In this document: in pieces, positions 26,654-36,461 of the stretch
How positions within the stretch are numbered: position 1 is the first letter of the stretch
Layout: each line of letters opens with the position of its first letter
Assembly (NCBI GenBank): GCA_903933115.1
Contig: CAIZIT010000008.1
Span: 1 to 46,201, forward strand
Origin: an uncultured Burkholderiales bacterium
GTDB lineage: Bacteria; Pseudomonadota; Gammaproteobacteria; Burkholderiales; Burkholderiaceae_C
Direction: 5' to 3'
DNA: 46,201 nt
Notes under the pieces: generated by a model
Told to the model about the DNA's origin: nothing
What the model saw: the letters and a program-made list of their open reading frames with translations, nothing else
The model's database searches: none
Program-made: the position numbers and the translations under genes

Positions 26654-27742
26654 TTAAGCGTCTAGCATCGGTGAGTGCTCTTTTTTTCCACTCCGACGTG
26701 CCAAAGTGGCCTTTTGCATGACGTCCAAAGGGCTCAAATCCTTTAAACGAGAATCACTCCAGACTTGTCGCCAAAGCCTCGCACCTGGCTGGGCATGCCA
26801 AAGTCCGAGCATGTGCCGCGCCATGGACAGCCAAGACAGGCCATGGGTCTTGCACTGAAGCGCCATGTAGTGGGCCATTTGCTCTTCAACGCGCAAACAA
26901 AAATCTTCATGGGTCGATGAAGTCAGGGGGGTCGCTGGAGATGGAAAGCTCAGCCCCGGCGCCAATTGCCCCGCCTTGAAGGCTTCGTCCCAAGTGCTCA
27001 TCATCATCGGGGTGTGGTAGGCCGCACGTCCCACCATCACACCGTGCACCAAAGGCCCTTCTTGCGCAATTTGTGCATTGCTTTGAATGCCTCCATTCAA
27101 TATGAATTTCAAATGGGGAAAATCCTTCATCAGTTGATGCACGACGCCATAACGCAGAGGCGGAATCTCACGGTTCTCCTTGGGGCTCAAACCCTTGAGA
27201 ATCGCGTTTCTGGCATGCACAATGAACACCCCGCACCCCGCAAGACTCACCTCCCCGACAAAGTCTCTGACAAACCCATAGCTCTCGTTGTGATCAATAC
27301 CGATTCGGTGCTTCACGGTGACAGGAATGGAGACCACATCGCGCATGGCTTTGACCCCATCGGCAACCGTTTGAGGCTCATTCATCAAGCAAGCACCAAA
27401 GGCACCTCGCTGCACGCGCTCTGAGGGACAACCACAGTTGAGGTTGATCTCATCGTAGCCCCAACGCTCACCCAACTGCGCGCTCTTGGCCAAGTCCAAC
27501 GGCTCTGAGCCCCCCAGTTGAAGCGCAAGAGGATGCTCCACCGCATCAAAATCCAAGTGTCTGGCTTGGTCACCAAAAAGCAATGCGCCCGTGGTCACCA
27601 TTTCCGTATAAAGCAAGGTCTGCTGGGTGATCAAGCGGTGAAAGTATCGGCAATGCCGATCGGTCCAATCCATCATCGGCGCAACACTCAGCAGATGCCT
27701 GTTAAGCAATTGATTTCTATGGTTATTTTTATTCATCGCCAT
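26654..27742 (-). CDS. dusA: tRNA-dihydrouridine(20/20a) synthase
   Basis: The 362-residue flavin enzyme has the Dus barrel start SVAPMMDWTDRHCRYFHRL (residues 19-37), the catalytic cysteine in NLNCGCPSERVQ, KHRIGID and the FMN-binding FILNGGI. It reduces uridines 20 and 20a in the tRNA D loop using NADPH. The DWTDRHCR signature and overall length fit the DusA subgroup rather than DusB or DusC. It is upstream of the mutase on the same strand but functionally unrelated. Confidence 0.92.
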   Translation of the reverse strand: MAMNKNNHRNQLLNRHLLSVAPMMDWTDRHCRYFHRLITQQTLLYTEMVTTGALLFGDQARHLDFDAVEHPLALQLGGSEPLDLAKSAQLGERWGYDEINLNCGCPSERVQRGAFGACLMNEPQTVADGVKAMRDVVSIPVTVKHRIGIDHNESYGFVRDFVGEVSLAGCGVFIVHARNAILKGLSPKENREIPPLRYGVVHQLMKDFPHLKFILNGGIQSNAQIAQEGPLVHGVMVGRAAYHTPMMMSTWDEAFKAGQLAPGLSFPSPATPLTSSTHEDFCLRVEEQMAHYMALQCKTHGLSWLSMARHMLGLWHAQPGARLWRQVWSDSRLKDLSPLDVMQKATLARRSGKKEHSPMLDA

Positions 27743-27887
27743 GCGATTTTAAGCTTTTTTTTAAACACAAGTGCCCACGCTTTGCACTCACGACTTGGAT
27801 CAAAAGCTCAAAGGGTCAGTCACCACAAGTTCAAAAACTTTATAAATATCGACCTTTTTGCTTGTCTTTATTACAGACCATTCAGTT

Positions 27888-28787
27888 TCATTGAGTGCGC
27901 ACCGTACAAGTCTCGATAACAATTTTTCTGAGCCATGCGTGTGTCGGATCGGCCTGAAATCTGGGATGCCAAAGCAAAGACACCGTGAACTCGGGTGTAG
28001 CAAATGGAAGTGCAAAGGTGTGCATGCCCGCACGTAAATTTCCTGTGTGGCGCTCAGGAACGCTCGCAACCAGATCAGAGGCCCTGGCCAAAGCCACTGC
28101 AGTAGAAAACCCACCAACAGTTGTAGAAACTTCTCTCTCAAGACCCAGTGCAGAAATGGCTTCATCGATGGGTCCCATTTCAAGCCCTTGCCTCTCAATG
28201 CCAATGTGCTTGGCGTTTGCATACTTTTTTGAAGTGATCTTTCCTTGTGTAAGAAAGTGCCCCACTCTCACGACGCCAACAAAGCGGTCCCTGAACAAGG
28301 ATTGAGCTCGCACTTCTGGCCCCATGTCATTCGTCACAACACCCGTCTCCAAGTCAACGGTTCCATGGCGCAGGTGAGCACTGTCTTTGTCTAGTTTTTG
28401 CACAAACCGCAATCTCACACCAGGCGCATCCCTATGGATGCGCTCGATCAAATTGGGCCCAAAATTTTCAGCAAAACCCTCGCTGGTTCGCAAAGTAAAT
28501 GTCCTCATTGTTTTTTGTAAGTCGGGTGTCTTTACGGGGCGAAGAACAGCCAAGGTCTCTTGTAAAAGGTGACCCACCTGTGCGCGAAGTTCAATTGCTC
28601 TAGGGGTTGGTACGAGACCTCGTCCCGCTCTCACCAGCAAAGGGTCCCCGGTTGTTTTTCTTAGCCTGGCCAGGGCCCTGCTTGTAGCCGACGGGCTCAG
28701 ATGCAATCGATTGGCTGCGCGCGTTACATTGCCCTCGGAGAGCAATACATCCAAGGTGATGAGCAAGTTGAGGTCGGGTGTGGTCAT
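27888..28787 (-). CDS. LysR-family transcriptional regulator
   Basis: The 299-residue protein has an amino-terminal winged helix (LLITLDVLLSEGNVTRAANRL at residues 8-28, then HLSPSATSRALARLRKTTGD) and a carboxy-terminal effector-binding domain. It is divergently transcribed from an MFS efflux gene 134 nt away. The shared intergenic region holds several TTGCA/TGCAA half-sites. The classic LysR arrangement predicts that it regulates the transporter and itself in response to a transported compound. The inducer cannot be read from the sequence. Confidence 0.9.
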   Translation of the reverse strand: MTTPDLNLLITLDVLLSEGNVTRAANRLHLSPSATSRALARLRKTTGDPLLVRAGRGLVPTPRAIELRAQVGHLLQETLAVLRPVKTPDLQKTMRTFTLRTSEGFAENFGPNLIERIHRDAPGVRLRFVQKLDKDSAHLRHGTVDLETGVVTNDMGPEVRAQSLFRDRFVGVVRVGHFLTQGKITSKKYANAKHIGIERQGLEMGPIDEAISALGLEREVSTTVGGFSTAVALARASDLVASVPERHTGNLRAGMHTFALPFATPEFTVSLLWHPRFQADPTHAWLRKIVIETCTVRTQ

Positions 28788-28874
28788 GAGGTCACCTTAT
28801 CACAAACCACCCCTTGTATAGCGTCGAATGCATTTATACAGTGCAAATGATGCGCCTTGTGCAATGAATCACTC

Positions 28875-28893
28875 TTGCATATGCTTCATGCAA
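28875..28893. promoter_or_regulatory. Candidate LysR-type binding site
   Basis: TTGCAT and ATGCAA flank a 7-nt spacer, giving the dyad with T-N11-A spacing typical of LysR regulators. Further TGCAA or TTGCA half-sites are nearby (around 28853, 28860 and 28899). It is about 30-45 nt before the MFS gene start, suited to either activation or repression. Confidence 0.55.
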
Positions 28894-28921
28894 ATCTATT
28901 GCAGCTGAAAAATCAGAAAGA

Positions 28922-30364
28922 ATGACGATGCCCTCAACCATTGAAAACCCAAAAAAAACACCTATCCATGGCCAAAAAACCCGGTCAATGCGCTGGGCAC
29001 TGGTGAGCTTGTCACTTTCAATGTTGCTGTCTTCTTTGGGAACCAGCATTGCCAACGTTGGCTTACCGACCTTGGCGCAGGCATTCAATGCATCCTTCCA
29101 GCAGGTTCAATGGGTGGTCCTCGCCTACTTGTTGACCATCACCACCTTGATCGTCAGCGTTGGCCGCTTAGGAGACGTCATTGGTCGCAGACGATTGTTG
29201 CTGCTTGGCATGTGCTTCTTTACAGTGGCTTCCGTCCTGTGCGGCATTGCATCAACCCTTTGGTTTTTGATCGCCTCAAGAGTGGTGCAGGGCTTGGGGG
29301 CGGCCATCATGATGTCACTGACCATGGCCATGGTCAGTGAGGCAGTCCCCAAAAAGAGGACTGGCAGTGCCATGGGGCTACTGGGCACCATGTCAGCGAT
29401 GGGTACCGCACTCGGCCCCACAGTCGGTGGTCTCTTGATTTCTGGCTTGGGGTGGCCTTCATTGTTTCTTATTAATTTACCCTTGGGTCTTTTAACGCTA
29501 TTGCTCGCCTATCGATATTTACCCATCGATGGCCAAGATGTCAGTGGCAGGAAATCAAAATTTGATGTGAAGGGAACCGCTCTGCTCGCAACGACCCTTG
29601 CCGCCTATTGCCTTGCCATGACCACAGGTCACGGCAGCTTTGGTCAGATCAATGTCCTTTTGCTGATGGCCGCTTTCATTGGCCTAGGTGTTTTCATCTT
29701 CATCGAATCAAAGACAGAGAGCCCCTTGATTCGGATTGCAACGTTTCACAACACAGTCCTGAGTGCTGGCTTCGCAATGAGTGCTTTGGTGACCACCGTG
29801 GTTATGGCCACATTGGTTGTTGGCCCCTTCTATCTCTCGATTGCACTTGGACTTGACACATGGCATGTCGGTCTTGTCATGTCATCGGGTCCCATCGTTG
29901 CCGCCTTGACCGGTGCCCCTGCAGGGCGTCTTGTTGATGGGTTGGGTCCCTATCGGGTAGCCCTTGCTGGACTCATTGGCATGACCATTGGCGACTTCAC
30001 AATGGCCATGCTTCCAAGCGCTTACGGCATTGCTGGTTATATCGTGCCGCTGGCCGCAATCACGGGCAGCTATGCCCTGTTCCAAGCTGCAAATAACACG
30101 GCAGTGATGACCCAAGTTATGCCAGACCAGAGAGGTGTCATCTCAGGGATACTCAATTTGTCGCGCAACATCGGCTTGATCACAGGCGCGTCTGTGATGG
30201 GTGCCGTCTTCGCCGCAGGCGCGTCCACGGCCAGTCTATTGAGCGCGGCACCAAGTTCGATTGAATCAGGCATGCGACTCACCTTTGCTGTCGCGACAGG
30301 GTTGAACCTGCTCGCGTTGGCCATTGCATTCACACACCCATTGATATCAAAACGCACCGTTTAA
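28922..30364 (+). CDS. DHA2-type MFS drug efflux transporter (EmrB/QacA-like)
   Basis: The 480-residue inner-membrane protein has the 14-helix DHA2 layout. It has GRLGDVIGRRRLLLLG (motif A, near residue 80) in the first cytoplasmic loop and the motif C-like GLLGTMSAMGTALGPTVGG near residue 145. Members export hydrophobic drugs or metabolites in exchange for protons. No EmrA-type membrane fusion partner is next to it, so it probably works alone. It is divergent from the LysR gene that likely controls it. An alternative ATG lies two codons in. Confidence 0.9.
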   Translation: MTMPSTIENPKKTPIHGQKTRSMRWALVSLSLSMLLSSLGTSIANVGLPTLAQAFNASFQQVQWVVLAYLLTITTLIVSVGRLGDVIGRRRLLLLGMCFFTVASVLCGIASTLWFLIASRVVQGLGAAIMMSLTMAMVSEAVPKKRTGSAMGLLGTMSAMGTALGPTVGGLLISGLGWPSLFLINLPLGLLTLLLAYRYLPIDGQDVSGRKSKFDVKGTALLATTLAAYCLAMTTGHGSFGQINVLLLMAAFIGLGVFIFIESKTESPLIRIATFHNTVLSAGFAMSALVTTVVMATLVVGPFYLSIALGLDTWHVGLVMSSGPIVAALTGAPAGRLVDGLGPYRVALAGLIGMTIGDFTMAMLPSAYGIAGYIVPLAAITGSYALFQAANNTAVMTQVMPDQRGVISGILNLSRNIGLITGASVMGAVFAAGASTASLLSAAPSSIESGMRLTFAVATGLNLLALAIAFTHPLISKRTV

Positions 30365-30452
30365 ATCAAAACAAGTTCAAAGAGAACCCCACACGCTTCA
30401 TTTCGGACCATCAAATGCTGTGTTGGGCACTCTTGTTTGAACACAATGGATC

Positions 30453-30492
30453 AAAAAAAAGCCTTTGAAACCCTTTTTCGGTGTTCAAAGGC
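30453..30492 (-). terminator. Intrinsic terminator of the pha operon
   Basis: On the minus strand GCCTTTGAA pairs with TTCAAAGGC around a 14-nt loop and is followed by eight T (A-run 30453-30460 on the plus strand). It is 55 nt beyond the phaB stop. The plus strand also has CTCTTTTA after the stem, so it may also stop the convergent MFS transcript. Confidence 0.85.
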
Positions 30493-30546
30493 CTCTTTTA
30501 AAGACGCATCTCAGGCTTGGACGCGCAAGCCCCAAGCCTTGGTGCA

Positions 30547-31284
30547 TCAACCCATGTGCAAACCACCATTGCAAGAGAAGTCTGCGCCTGTGGTGAAGCC
30601 CGACTCAGCGCTGGCCAACCAACCGACGATGGAGCCGATTTCATCGGGGGTCCCCAAACGCTTCACAGGAATGGTCGCCACAATCTTATCGAGCACATCT
30701 TGCCGAATGGCCTTGACCATATCGGTGCCAATGTAGCCAGGACTGACGGTGTTGACGGTCACGCCTTTGCTGGCCATCTCTTGGGCCAAGGCCATCGTAA
30801 AACCGTGCATGCCCGCCTTGGCGGCAGAGTAGTTGGTTTGTCCAGACTGCCCCTTCTCACCATTGACCGAGGAGATCTGAATGATGCGTCCCCAACCCTT
30901 TTCAACCATGTCGCCCACGACTTGTTTGGTCACATTGAACATGGAGTTCAAATTGGTGTCAATCACTGCATCCCAATCGTCTCGGCTCATCTTCAAAAAC
31001 ATTTTGTCCCGGGTGATGCCTGCGTTGTTGACCAACACATCAATCGGACCAAATTCAGCCTTTGCTTTGGCAAAGGCCTCAACGGTGGAGTCCCATTCAC
31101 TGACGTTACCGACAGACGTATGAAAGTCAAAGCCCAGTGCCTTTTGCTCGTTGATCCATTTCACAAAGTCGCGGGTGGGTCCACAACCTGCAATGACCAA
31201 AAAACCATCTTTGTGAAGTCGTTGACAGATTGCGGTTCCAATGCCGCCCATACCGCCCGTGACGTAAGCTACCTTTTTACTCAT
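30547..31284 (-). CDS. phaB: Acetoacetyl-CoA reductase
   Basis: The 245-residue short-chain dehydrogenase has the cofactor motif TGGMGGIG (9-16), NNAG (86-89), the catalytic S139 and Y152-x3-K156 (NYSAAKAG). It reduces acetoacetyl-CoA to (R)-3-hydroxybutyryl-CoA with NADPH, the precursor of PHB. The PhaB segments QTNYSAAKAGMHGFTMALAQ (150-169) and VNTVSPGYIGTDM distinguish it from FabG. It is the last gene of phaC-phaA-phaB and is followed by a clear terminator. Confidence 0.94.
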   Translation of the reverse strand: MSKKVAYVTGGMGGIGTAICQRLHKDGFLVIAGCGPTRDFVKWINEQKALGFDFHTSVGNVSEWDSTVEAFAKAKAEFGPIDVLVNNAGITRDKMFLKMSRDDWDAVIDTNLNSMFNVTKQVVGDMVEKGWGRIIQISSVNGEKGQSGQTNYSAAKAGMHGFTMALAQEMASKGVTVNTVSPGYIGTDMVKAIRQDVLDKIVATIPVKRLGTPDEIGSIVGWLASAESGFTTGADFSCNGGLHMG

Positions 31285-31348
31285 GTTTGTCTCACTTTAT
31301 TTAATTGATGAATTCAAAAAACTCGATAGTGCCGCACCACAGTGCAAC

Positions 31349-32530
31349 TTAACGCTCAAGGGTCAATGAAACCCCCATGCCCCCACCAATGCAAAGGGCG
31401 GCCAAACCGCGTTTGGCATTGGAGCGCTGCATCTCATGCAATAAAGAGACCAAGATTCTGCAGCCCGATGCACCAATGGGGTGCCCAATGGCAATGGCGC
31501 CGCCATTGACATTGACTTTGCTCGGATCGATACCGAGGGCTTGATTGACCGCACACGCTTGGGCCGCAAAGGCCTCATTGAGCTCAAAGAGGTCCACAGA
31601 GTCTGCGCTCCAACCCGCGCGTGCGAGTGCTTTTTGTGAGGCAGGCACAGGACCCATGCCCATCAAAGCGGGATCCAAACCACTCGTTGCAAAGGAGGCA
31701 ATTCTGGCCAAGGGGGTGAGGCCGAGCGCGGCTGCTTTTTGCGCCGTCATCACCATCACCGCGGCCGCGCCGTCGTTGATGCCTGAGGCGTTGCCAGCGG
31801 TCACGGTTCCGGCCTTGTCAAAGGCAGGGCGCAAGCCGGCCAAGGCTTCAGCATTGGTCTTTTTGTTGATGTACTCATCGCTCTTGAAAACGATGGGGTC
31901 ACCCTTTCTTTGAGGAATGGTGACTGCAGCGATTTCCGCATCAAAGCGGCCCGCCTCTTGCGCAGCAGCCGCCTTTTGTTGAGACCCCAGCGCCAATGCG
32001 TCTTGCATCTCTCGGGTGATCGAGTTGGCTTTGGCCACGTTTTCTGCTGTGATGCCCATGTGGTACTGGTGATAGACATCCCAAAGGCCATCCACAATCA
32101 TCGAGTCCACCATCTTCCAGTCGCCCATGCGCTGCCCTTCCCTCGAGCCCAACAGCAAGTGGGGGGAGGCACTCATGTTCTCTTGCCCACCAGCGATCAC
32201 GATCTCACTGTCCCCCCATGCCACCGCTTGTGCAGCCAACATCACCGCCTTCAAGCCAGAGCCACACACGGCGTTGATGGTCAAAGCCGGTACTTCTTGA
32301 GGGATGCCTGATTTCATCAACGCTTGCCTTGCAGGGTTTTGACCCGCACCAGCCGCCAAGACCTGTCCCATGATCACTTCACCCACCAAAGCGGGATCCA
32401 AATTTTTGGCGCGTGCCAAAACCTCTTTGATCACCACAGCACCCAGCTCAGGCGCAGCCACCTTGGCCAAAGCGCCACCAAATTTACCCACGCCAGTTCT
32501 GGCTGCAGAGACAATGACAATATCTTTCAT
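31349..32530 (-). CDS. phaA: Acetyl-CoA acetyltransferase (beta-ketothiolase)
   Basis: The 393-residue biosynthetic thiolase has the acyl-carrying C89 (NAVCGSGLKA), H350 in IAIGHPIGASG and C380 in ALCIGGGMG. It condenses two acetyl-CoA to acetoacetyl-CoA, the first step of PHB synthesis. It lies between phaC and phaB on the same strand, with 64 nt before phaB. The 195-nt gap after phaC leaves room for a separate promoter. Confidence 0.94.
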   Translation of the reverse strand: MKDIVIVSAARTGVGKFGGALAKVAAPELGAVVIKEVLARAKNLDPALVGEVIMGQVLAAGAGQNPARQALMKSGIPQEVPALTINAVCGSGLKAVMLAAQAVAWGDSEIVIAGGQENMSASPHLLLGSREGQRMGDWKMVDSMIVDGLWDVYHQYHMGITAENVAKANSITREMQDALALGSQQKAAAAQEAGRFDAEIAAVTIPQRKGDPIVFKSDEYINKKTNAEALAGLRPAFDKAGTVTAGNASGINDGAAAVMVMTAQKAAALGLTPLARIASFATSGLDPALMGMGPVPASQKALARAGWSADSVDLFELNEAFAAQACAVNQALGIDPSKVNVNGGAIAIGHPIGASGCRILVSLLHEMQRSNAKRGLAALCIGGGMGVSLTLER

Positions 32531-32725
32531 GATCGATTACTCCAAAAAATTCTCAATTGATAAAAAAAGAAAGGCTCAAAGAGTTGCCAAACCTGAAGGT
32601 AACCCGTATGAACGGAATCTACCATGCCTTAGATCAAAAAAACTTCATTTAAATGAAAAACAAACCCCCGATCACCTCTCAGCTGAGGACAAACGGGGAC
32701 AGACATCCTCTTTGCCCCCAAGCCC

Positions 32726-34456
32726 CTAAACCTTCACGCTCACATAGCGTCCTGGAGCGGGCTCGATGGGTTTGAAGACTTTGTTGCCCTGCGTCTTTGG
32801 AGCCGTCACGGTTTTGCCCGCGTGCTGCCCCAACCAAGTGATCCAGTCGTCCCACCAACTGCCCGGTATTTCCTTGGCACCAGCCACCCAGTCTTGCAAG
32901 GCCTCGGGAAAGCTCGATTTCGTGCTGATCCAATGGCTTCTTTTCTTGTTCGCTGGGGGATTGATCACCCCAGCAATGTGGCCAGAGGCCCCCATCACAA
33001 ATCGCTTCTTGCCCTTAAAAATTTTGGTGGACGCATAGGCCGCATCAATGGGCACAATGTGGTCCTCTTTGGAGCCATAAATGTAGACCGGCGCTTTGAC
33101 TTTGGACAAATCCAAAGTCTCCCCACAGACGCTTAAAGCACCCGGCTCTTTGAGCAAGTTCTCCAAGTACATGTTCCTCAAGTACCATGCGTACAAAGGC
33201 CCCGGCAAATTGGTCGCATCACTGTTCCAGTAGAGCAAATCAAAGGGCGGTGGAGACTCGCCTTTCAAATAGTTGCTCACCACATAATTCCAGACCAAGT
33301 CATTGGGTCTTAAAAAGCTGAAGGTCTGTGCCATGTCCTTGCCCGACATGAGCCCCCCGTTGGCGTACTGGAGTTCACGCAACTTCACCATGGCCTCATC
33401 GATGAAGACATCCAAGATGCCCGTGTTGGAGAAGTCCACCAGTGTGGTGAGCAAAGTGAAGCTCTCCACCGGATGCTCGCCCTTGGCGGCCAAGACCCCC
33501 AAGGCCGTACTCAAAAGCGTCCCACCCACACAAAAACCCAAAGCGTTGATGGTCTTGGCCGAGCAAATCAACTGAGTGACCTCAATGGCCTTTAAGACCA
33601 CCTCTTGGGTATAGTCCTCCCAAGTGGCATGGGCCATGTCCTCTTTGGGATTGGTCCAGCTCACCACAAACGTTCGGTGCCCATTGGCCACCGCATGCCG
33701 GATCAAAGAGTTCTCGGGCTTTAAGTCCAAGATGTAGAACTTGTTGATGCAAGGCGGCACCAACAACAAGGGCCGCTCATACACCTTGGGGGTCAGGGGG
33801 GCGTATTCGATCAGTTGAAAATAGGGGTTCTCAAAAACCACTTGTCCTGGGGTCAAGGCCACGTTCTTGCCCACCTCAAACACACTCTCATCGGTCATCG
33901 AGACATGGCCTTGCTTCACATCATGGAGCAAGTTTTGCATGCCCTGGGAGATCGACAGCCCATCGCTTTCAATGGCCTTTTTCATCGCATCAGGATTCAG
34001 GGCCAAGAAGTTGCTGGGGGCAGCAAGGGCCACATACTGCTCCACCGCGAAACTCAAACGAGCCTGCGTTTTTGCATCCGTTTTCACCGCTTGCACCATC
34101 TTTTGTAAAAACTCCCCATTCAAGAGGTACATCGCAGCCAAAAACTTGGAGCTCGGCTGCGCGCTCCAGGCCTCGGAGCTGAAGCGACGATCTTTCAATT
34201 GAATGCTGTCATGCAAGCTGTCGTTCCACAGTTGCGTGGCACGCTCCATGAAATCCGATTGCAGCCTCTTCAAATGCTCGGCATCCAACTCGATGGGCGG
34301 CAGATCATGAGGCTTGACGAACGAGTCTTGCGTGTTGAAGGAGGACAAGAATTGCTCAAACGATTTTCTCATTTGAGCCATGGGATCCGATCCTGAATGG
34401 ATGGAACTGGATGAGGCAGAGGAGGGTTTGGCGCTGGCCATAAAAAAAGACTCCAA
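32726..34456 (-). CDS. phaC: Class I polyhydroxyalkanoate synthase
   Basis: The 576-residue enzyme polymerises (R)-3-hydroxybutyryl-CoA into PHB on granules. The modified lipase box GFCVGG places the nucleophile at C309, with D465 (GSKEDHIVP) and H493 (ASGHIAGVINPP), matching C319/D480/H508 of Cupriavidus PhaC. The amino terminus is serine-rich for the first 25 residues, as in other class I enzymes. It heads the operon phaC-phaA-phaB. No phaR or phasin gene is in the window. Confidence 0.95.
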   Translation of the reverse strand: MESFFMASAKPSSASSSSIHSGSDPMAQMRKSFEQFLSSFNTQDSFVKPHDLPPIELDAEHLKRLQSDFMERATQLWNDSLHDSIQLKDRRFSSEAWSAQPSSKFLAAMYLLNGEFLQKMVQAVKTDAKTQARLSFAVEQYVALAAPSNFLALNPDAMKKAIESDGLSISQGMQNLLHDVKQGHVSMTDESVFEVGKNVALTPGQVVFENPYFQLIEYAPLTPKVYERPLLLVPPCINKFYILDLKPENSLIRHAVANGHRTFVVSWTNPKEDMAHATWEDYTQEVVLKAIEVTQLICSAKTINALGFCVGGTLLSTALGVLAAKGEHPVESFTLLTTLVDFSNTGILDVFIDEAMVKLRELQYANGGLMSGKDMAQTFSFLRPNDLVWNYVVSNYLKGESPPPFDLLYWNSDATNLPGPLYAWYLRNMYLENLLKEPGALSVCGETLDLSKVKAPVYIYGSKEDHIVPIDAAYASTKIFKGKKRFVMGASGHIAGVINPPANKKRSHWISTKSSFPEALQDWVAGAKEIPGSWWDDWITWLGQHAGKTVTAPKTQGNKVFKPIEPAPGRYVSVKV

Positions 34457-34561
34457 AGGGACTGAACAAGGATCTTTGAAAGGGGTGGATCAAAGGCCTT
34501 TGGGCACGCCTGGGTCAACCCCACTTCAAGACCCGAGTATCGCAGTTAATTGCCTGCTCCT

Positions 34562-35470
34562 TTAGAGTTTGACACCCAGATTTTCCTCGGGGTCGATCCA
34601 AATGCTGGCTGCAAAACGGCCACTGACGCGGTCCCTTCGGTGAGAGAAATAAAGATCGGCTCGGTTGACCGTGCACCAATTTGGAGAACCATCATTGCCC
34701 CAAAGATGGGTCACCCCCAGTTGGGTCAGCAAGGCGCGAACGAGTTGCGGCAAATCGGCCAACCATTTGTTCTTTTGATGGGGGTGAGGCTTGAAAAACC
34801 GAGCATTCAAAGGGTTCCTCTGCGTGAAGGCACAAAGCACCTCTGGCCCCACCTCAAAAGCATTGGGACCAATACAAGGACCCAGCCAAGCGTGAAGCCT
34901 CACCCCGGACTCGACAGTGCTCTCGAGCACACCCCTCGTCAACGCCATGTGCGCTTGCTCCACCACCCCTTGGGGCAAGAGCTGGCCTTGCTCGCCCATT
35001 CCCACCAACCCCCTCCAGCCCACATGCACGGCACCCACCACACGAGCTTTCTCATCGGCCAGCAGCAAGGGCATGCAATCGGCCACCATCATGGTGCAAG
35101 CCACTCCTCGCTCCAAGGTGTAGGCGCCATCGGCCTTCAAGCCGTTCGGGGTATTGGCATCAACGCGAAGGCATTGGACACCGTGAACTTGATCAAAGAA
35201 GATGGCTTTTGCGCCTAAACGCTTCTCGAGCAGCGCTCGATTGATCGCGACTGCTTCGGGGTCATCCCCCACATGCAAGCCCAGATTCAAACTGTCGTAA
35301 GGGGCTTTGGAGACACCTCCTGCACGAGGGCTCAGATGCATGCGCACGCCGTAACGCTCTAGGCCCCAGGAGGGGCGCCAAAAATCGGTCGCCCCAGCTT
35401 CCCAAAGGGGAGGGTTCTCCATGCGATCCTTGAGGCCATGGGGATCCACCGAGGAGCTTTTGGGGTTCAT
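34562..35470 (-). CDS. pgeF: Peptidoglycan editing factor PgeF (YfiH / DUF152 family)
   Basis: The product is a multicopper-polyphenol-oxidase-like (DUF152) protein with conserved zinc-site segments SLNLGLHVGDDPEAV, FDQVHG, ADCMPLL and HVGWRGL. E. coli PgeF clears wrongly incorporated amino acids (for example L-Ser) from UDP-MurNAc peptides; other members act as purine nucleoside phosphorylases or laccases. The ATG at 35470 (302 residues) is preferred over a TTG at 35524. ATG at residue 17 of this form (MENPPLW) is also possible. It is upstream of phaC on the same strand, separated by about 105 nt. Confidence 0.85.
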   Translation of the reverse strand: MNPKSSSVDPHGLKDRMENPPLWEAGATDFWRPSWGLERYGVRMHLSPRAGGVSKAPYDSLNLGLHVGDDPEAVAINRALLEKRLGAKAIFFDQVHGVQCLRVDANTPNGLKADGAYTLERGVACTMMVADCMPLLLADEKARVVGAVHVGWRGLVGMGEQGQLLPQGVVEQAHMALTRGVLESTVESGVRLHAWLGPCIGPNAFEVGPEVLCAFTQRNPLNARFFKPHPHQKNKWLADLPQLVRALLTQLGVTHLWGNDGSPNWCTVNRADLYFSHRRDRVSGRFAASIWIDPEENLGVKL

Positions 35471-35636
35471 GGGCGTGGGGTATGACGTGTTGAATGTAAA
35501 CGCCCATGTTACCCATTTTTTCAAAATAGGCGATCTCGTGGAGAGAAAACTTTTTGTATAGGCGCTAAACTATCGAGTTCCAATACCCTGATGCCCAATG
35601 GCATTGGGGCCAACCTCAGCTCCTATTTTGTGACCC

Positions 35637-36332
35637 ATGAAATTCACCCATCCTGCTCAAGCCCCCATCTGTGTACCCGTTGTCAACAGCGACCAACAGT
35701 TTCCCATACACCGTATTTATTGTGTGGGCCGAAATTACGAAGAGCACGCCAAAGAGATGGGCTACACGGGTCGTGAAGCACCCTTTTTCTTCCTGAAACC
35801 CACCGACTCTTTGATCTATGTGCCAACTGGAGCGACAGGCGAGTTGCCCTACCCCAGCTTGACCAAAAATTTCCACCATGAAATTGAATTGGTGGTGGCC
35901 ATTGGCAAGGGCGGGAAAAACATCAAAGCCCAAGACGCTGAACAGCACATCTTTGGCTACGCTGTGGGGCTGGACATGACCCGCAGAGACTTGCAAAACG
36001 ACATGAAAAAACAAGGTCGTCCCTGGGACATTGGCAAATCTTTTGATGCAAGCTCTCCCATGGGTCCCATCGTGGAGAAGTCTTCGGTGCATGACTTGGA
36101 GAATGCCAAAATTTACCTGAGCGTCAACAACGAAGACCGCCAGAGCAGCCACATCAACAAGCTCATCTGGAACATCCACGAGACCATCGAGCACCTCTCA
36201 GCGGCCTGGGAGCTCCAAGCAGGCGATTTGATTTTTACGGGCACCCCTGAGGGCGTGAACGCCGTGAGTCCTGGTGACCTCATGCACGGATCGGTCGAAG
36301 GTGTAGGCTCCATTGACCTTCGAGTCGTCTGA
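35637..36332 (+). CDS. Fumarylacetoacetate hydrolase-family protein
   Basis: The 231-residue protein has the FAH carboxy-terminal domain fold: YCVGRNYEEHAKEMG (28-42), the metal-binding EIELVVAIG (glutamates near residue 82-84) and GLDMTRRDLQ with the conserved aspartate. The ending FTGTPEGVNAVSPGD is typical. It resembles the fumarylpyruvate hydrolase / YcgM subgroup, which hydrolyses or decarboxylates beta-diketo acids in aromatic or tyrosine breakdown. No ring-cleavage genes are adjacent, so the physiological substrate is open. Confidence 0.88.
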   Translation: MKFTHPAQAPICVPVVNSDQQFPIHRIYCVGRNYEEHAKEMGYTGREAPFFFLKPTDSLIYVPTGATGELPYPSLTKNFHHEIELVVAIGKGGKNIKAQDAEQHIFGYAVGLDMTRRDLQNDMKKQGRPWDIGKSFDASSPMGPIVEKSSVHDLENAKIYLSVNNEDRQSSHINKLIWNIHETIEHLSAAWELQAGDLIFTGTPEGVNAVSPGDLMHGSVEGVGSIDLRVV

Positions 36333-36461
36333 ACTTGTTGGGGGGTTGAAAACGCTCCAACCCTTTCAAAATAGACCCCTAATCCCTTGTCCCCATTTCA
36401 TATTCAATTCACAACGCCTCTATTGAAGAGGACGTGAAAGCTCAGACCCAGGAGATTTAAA

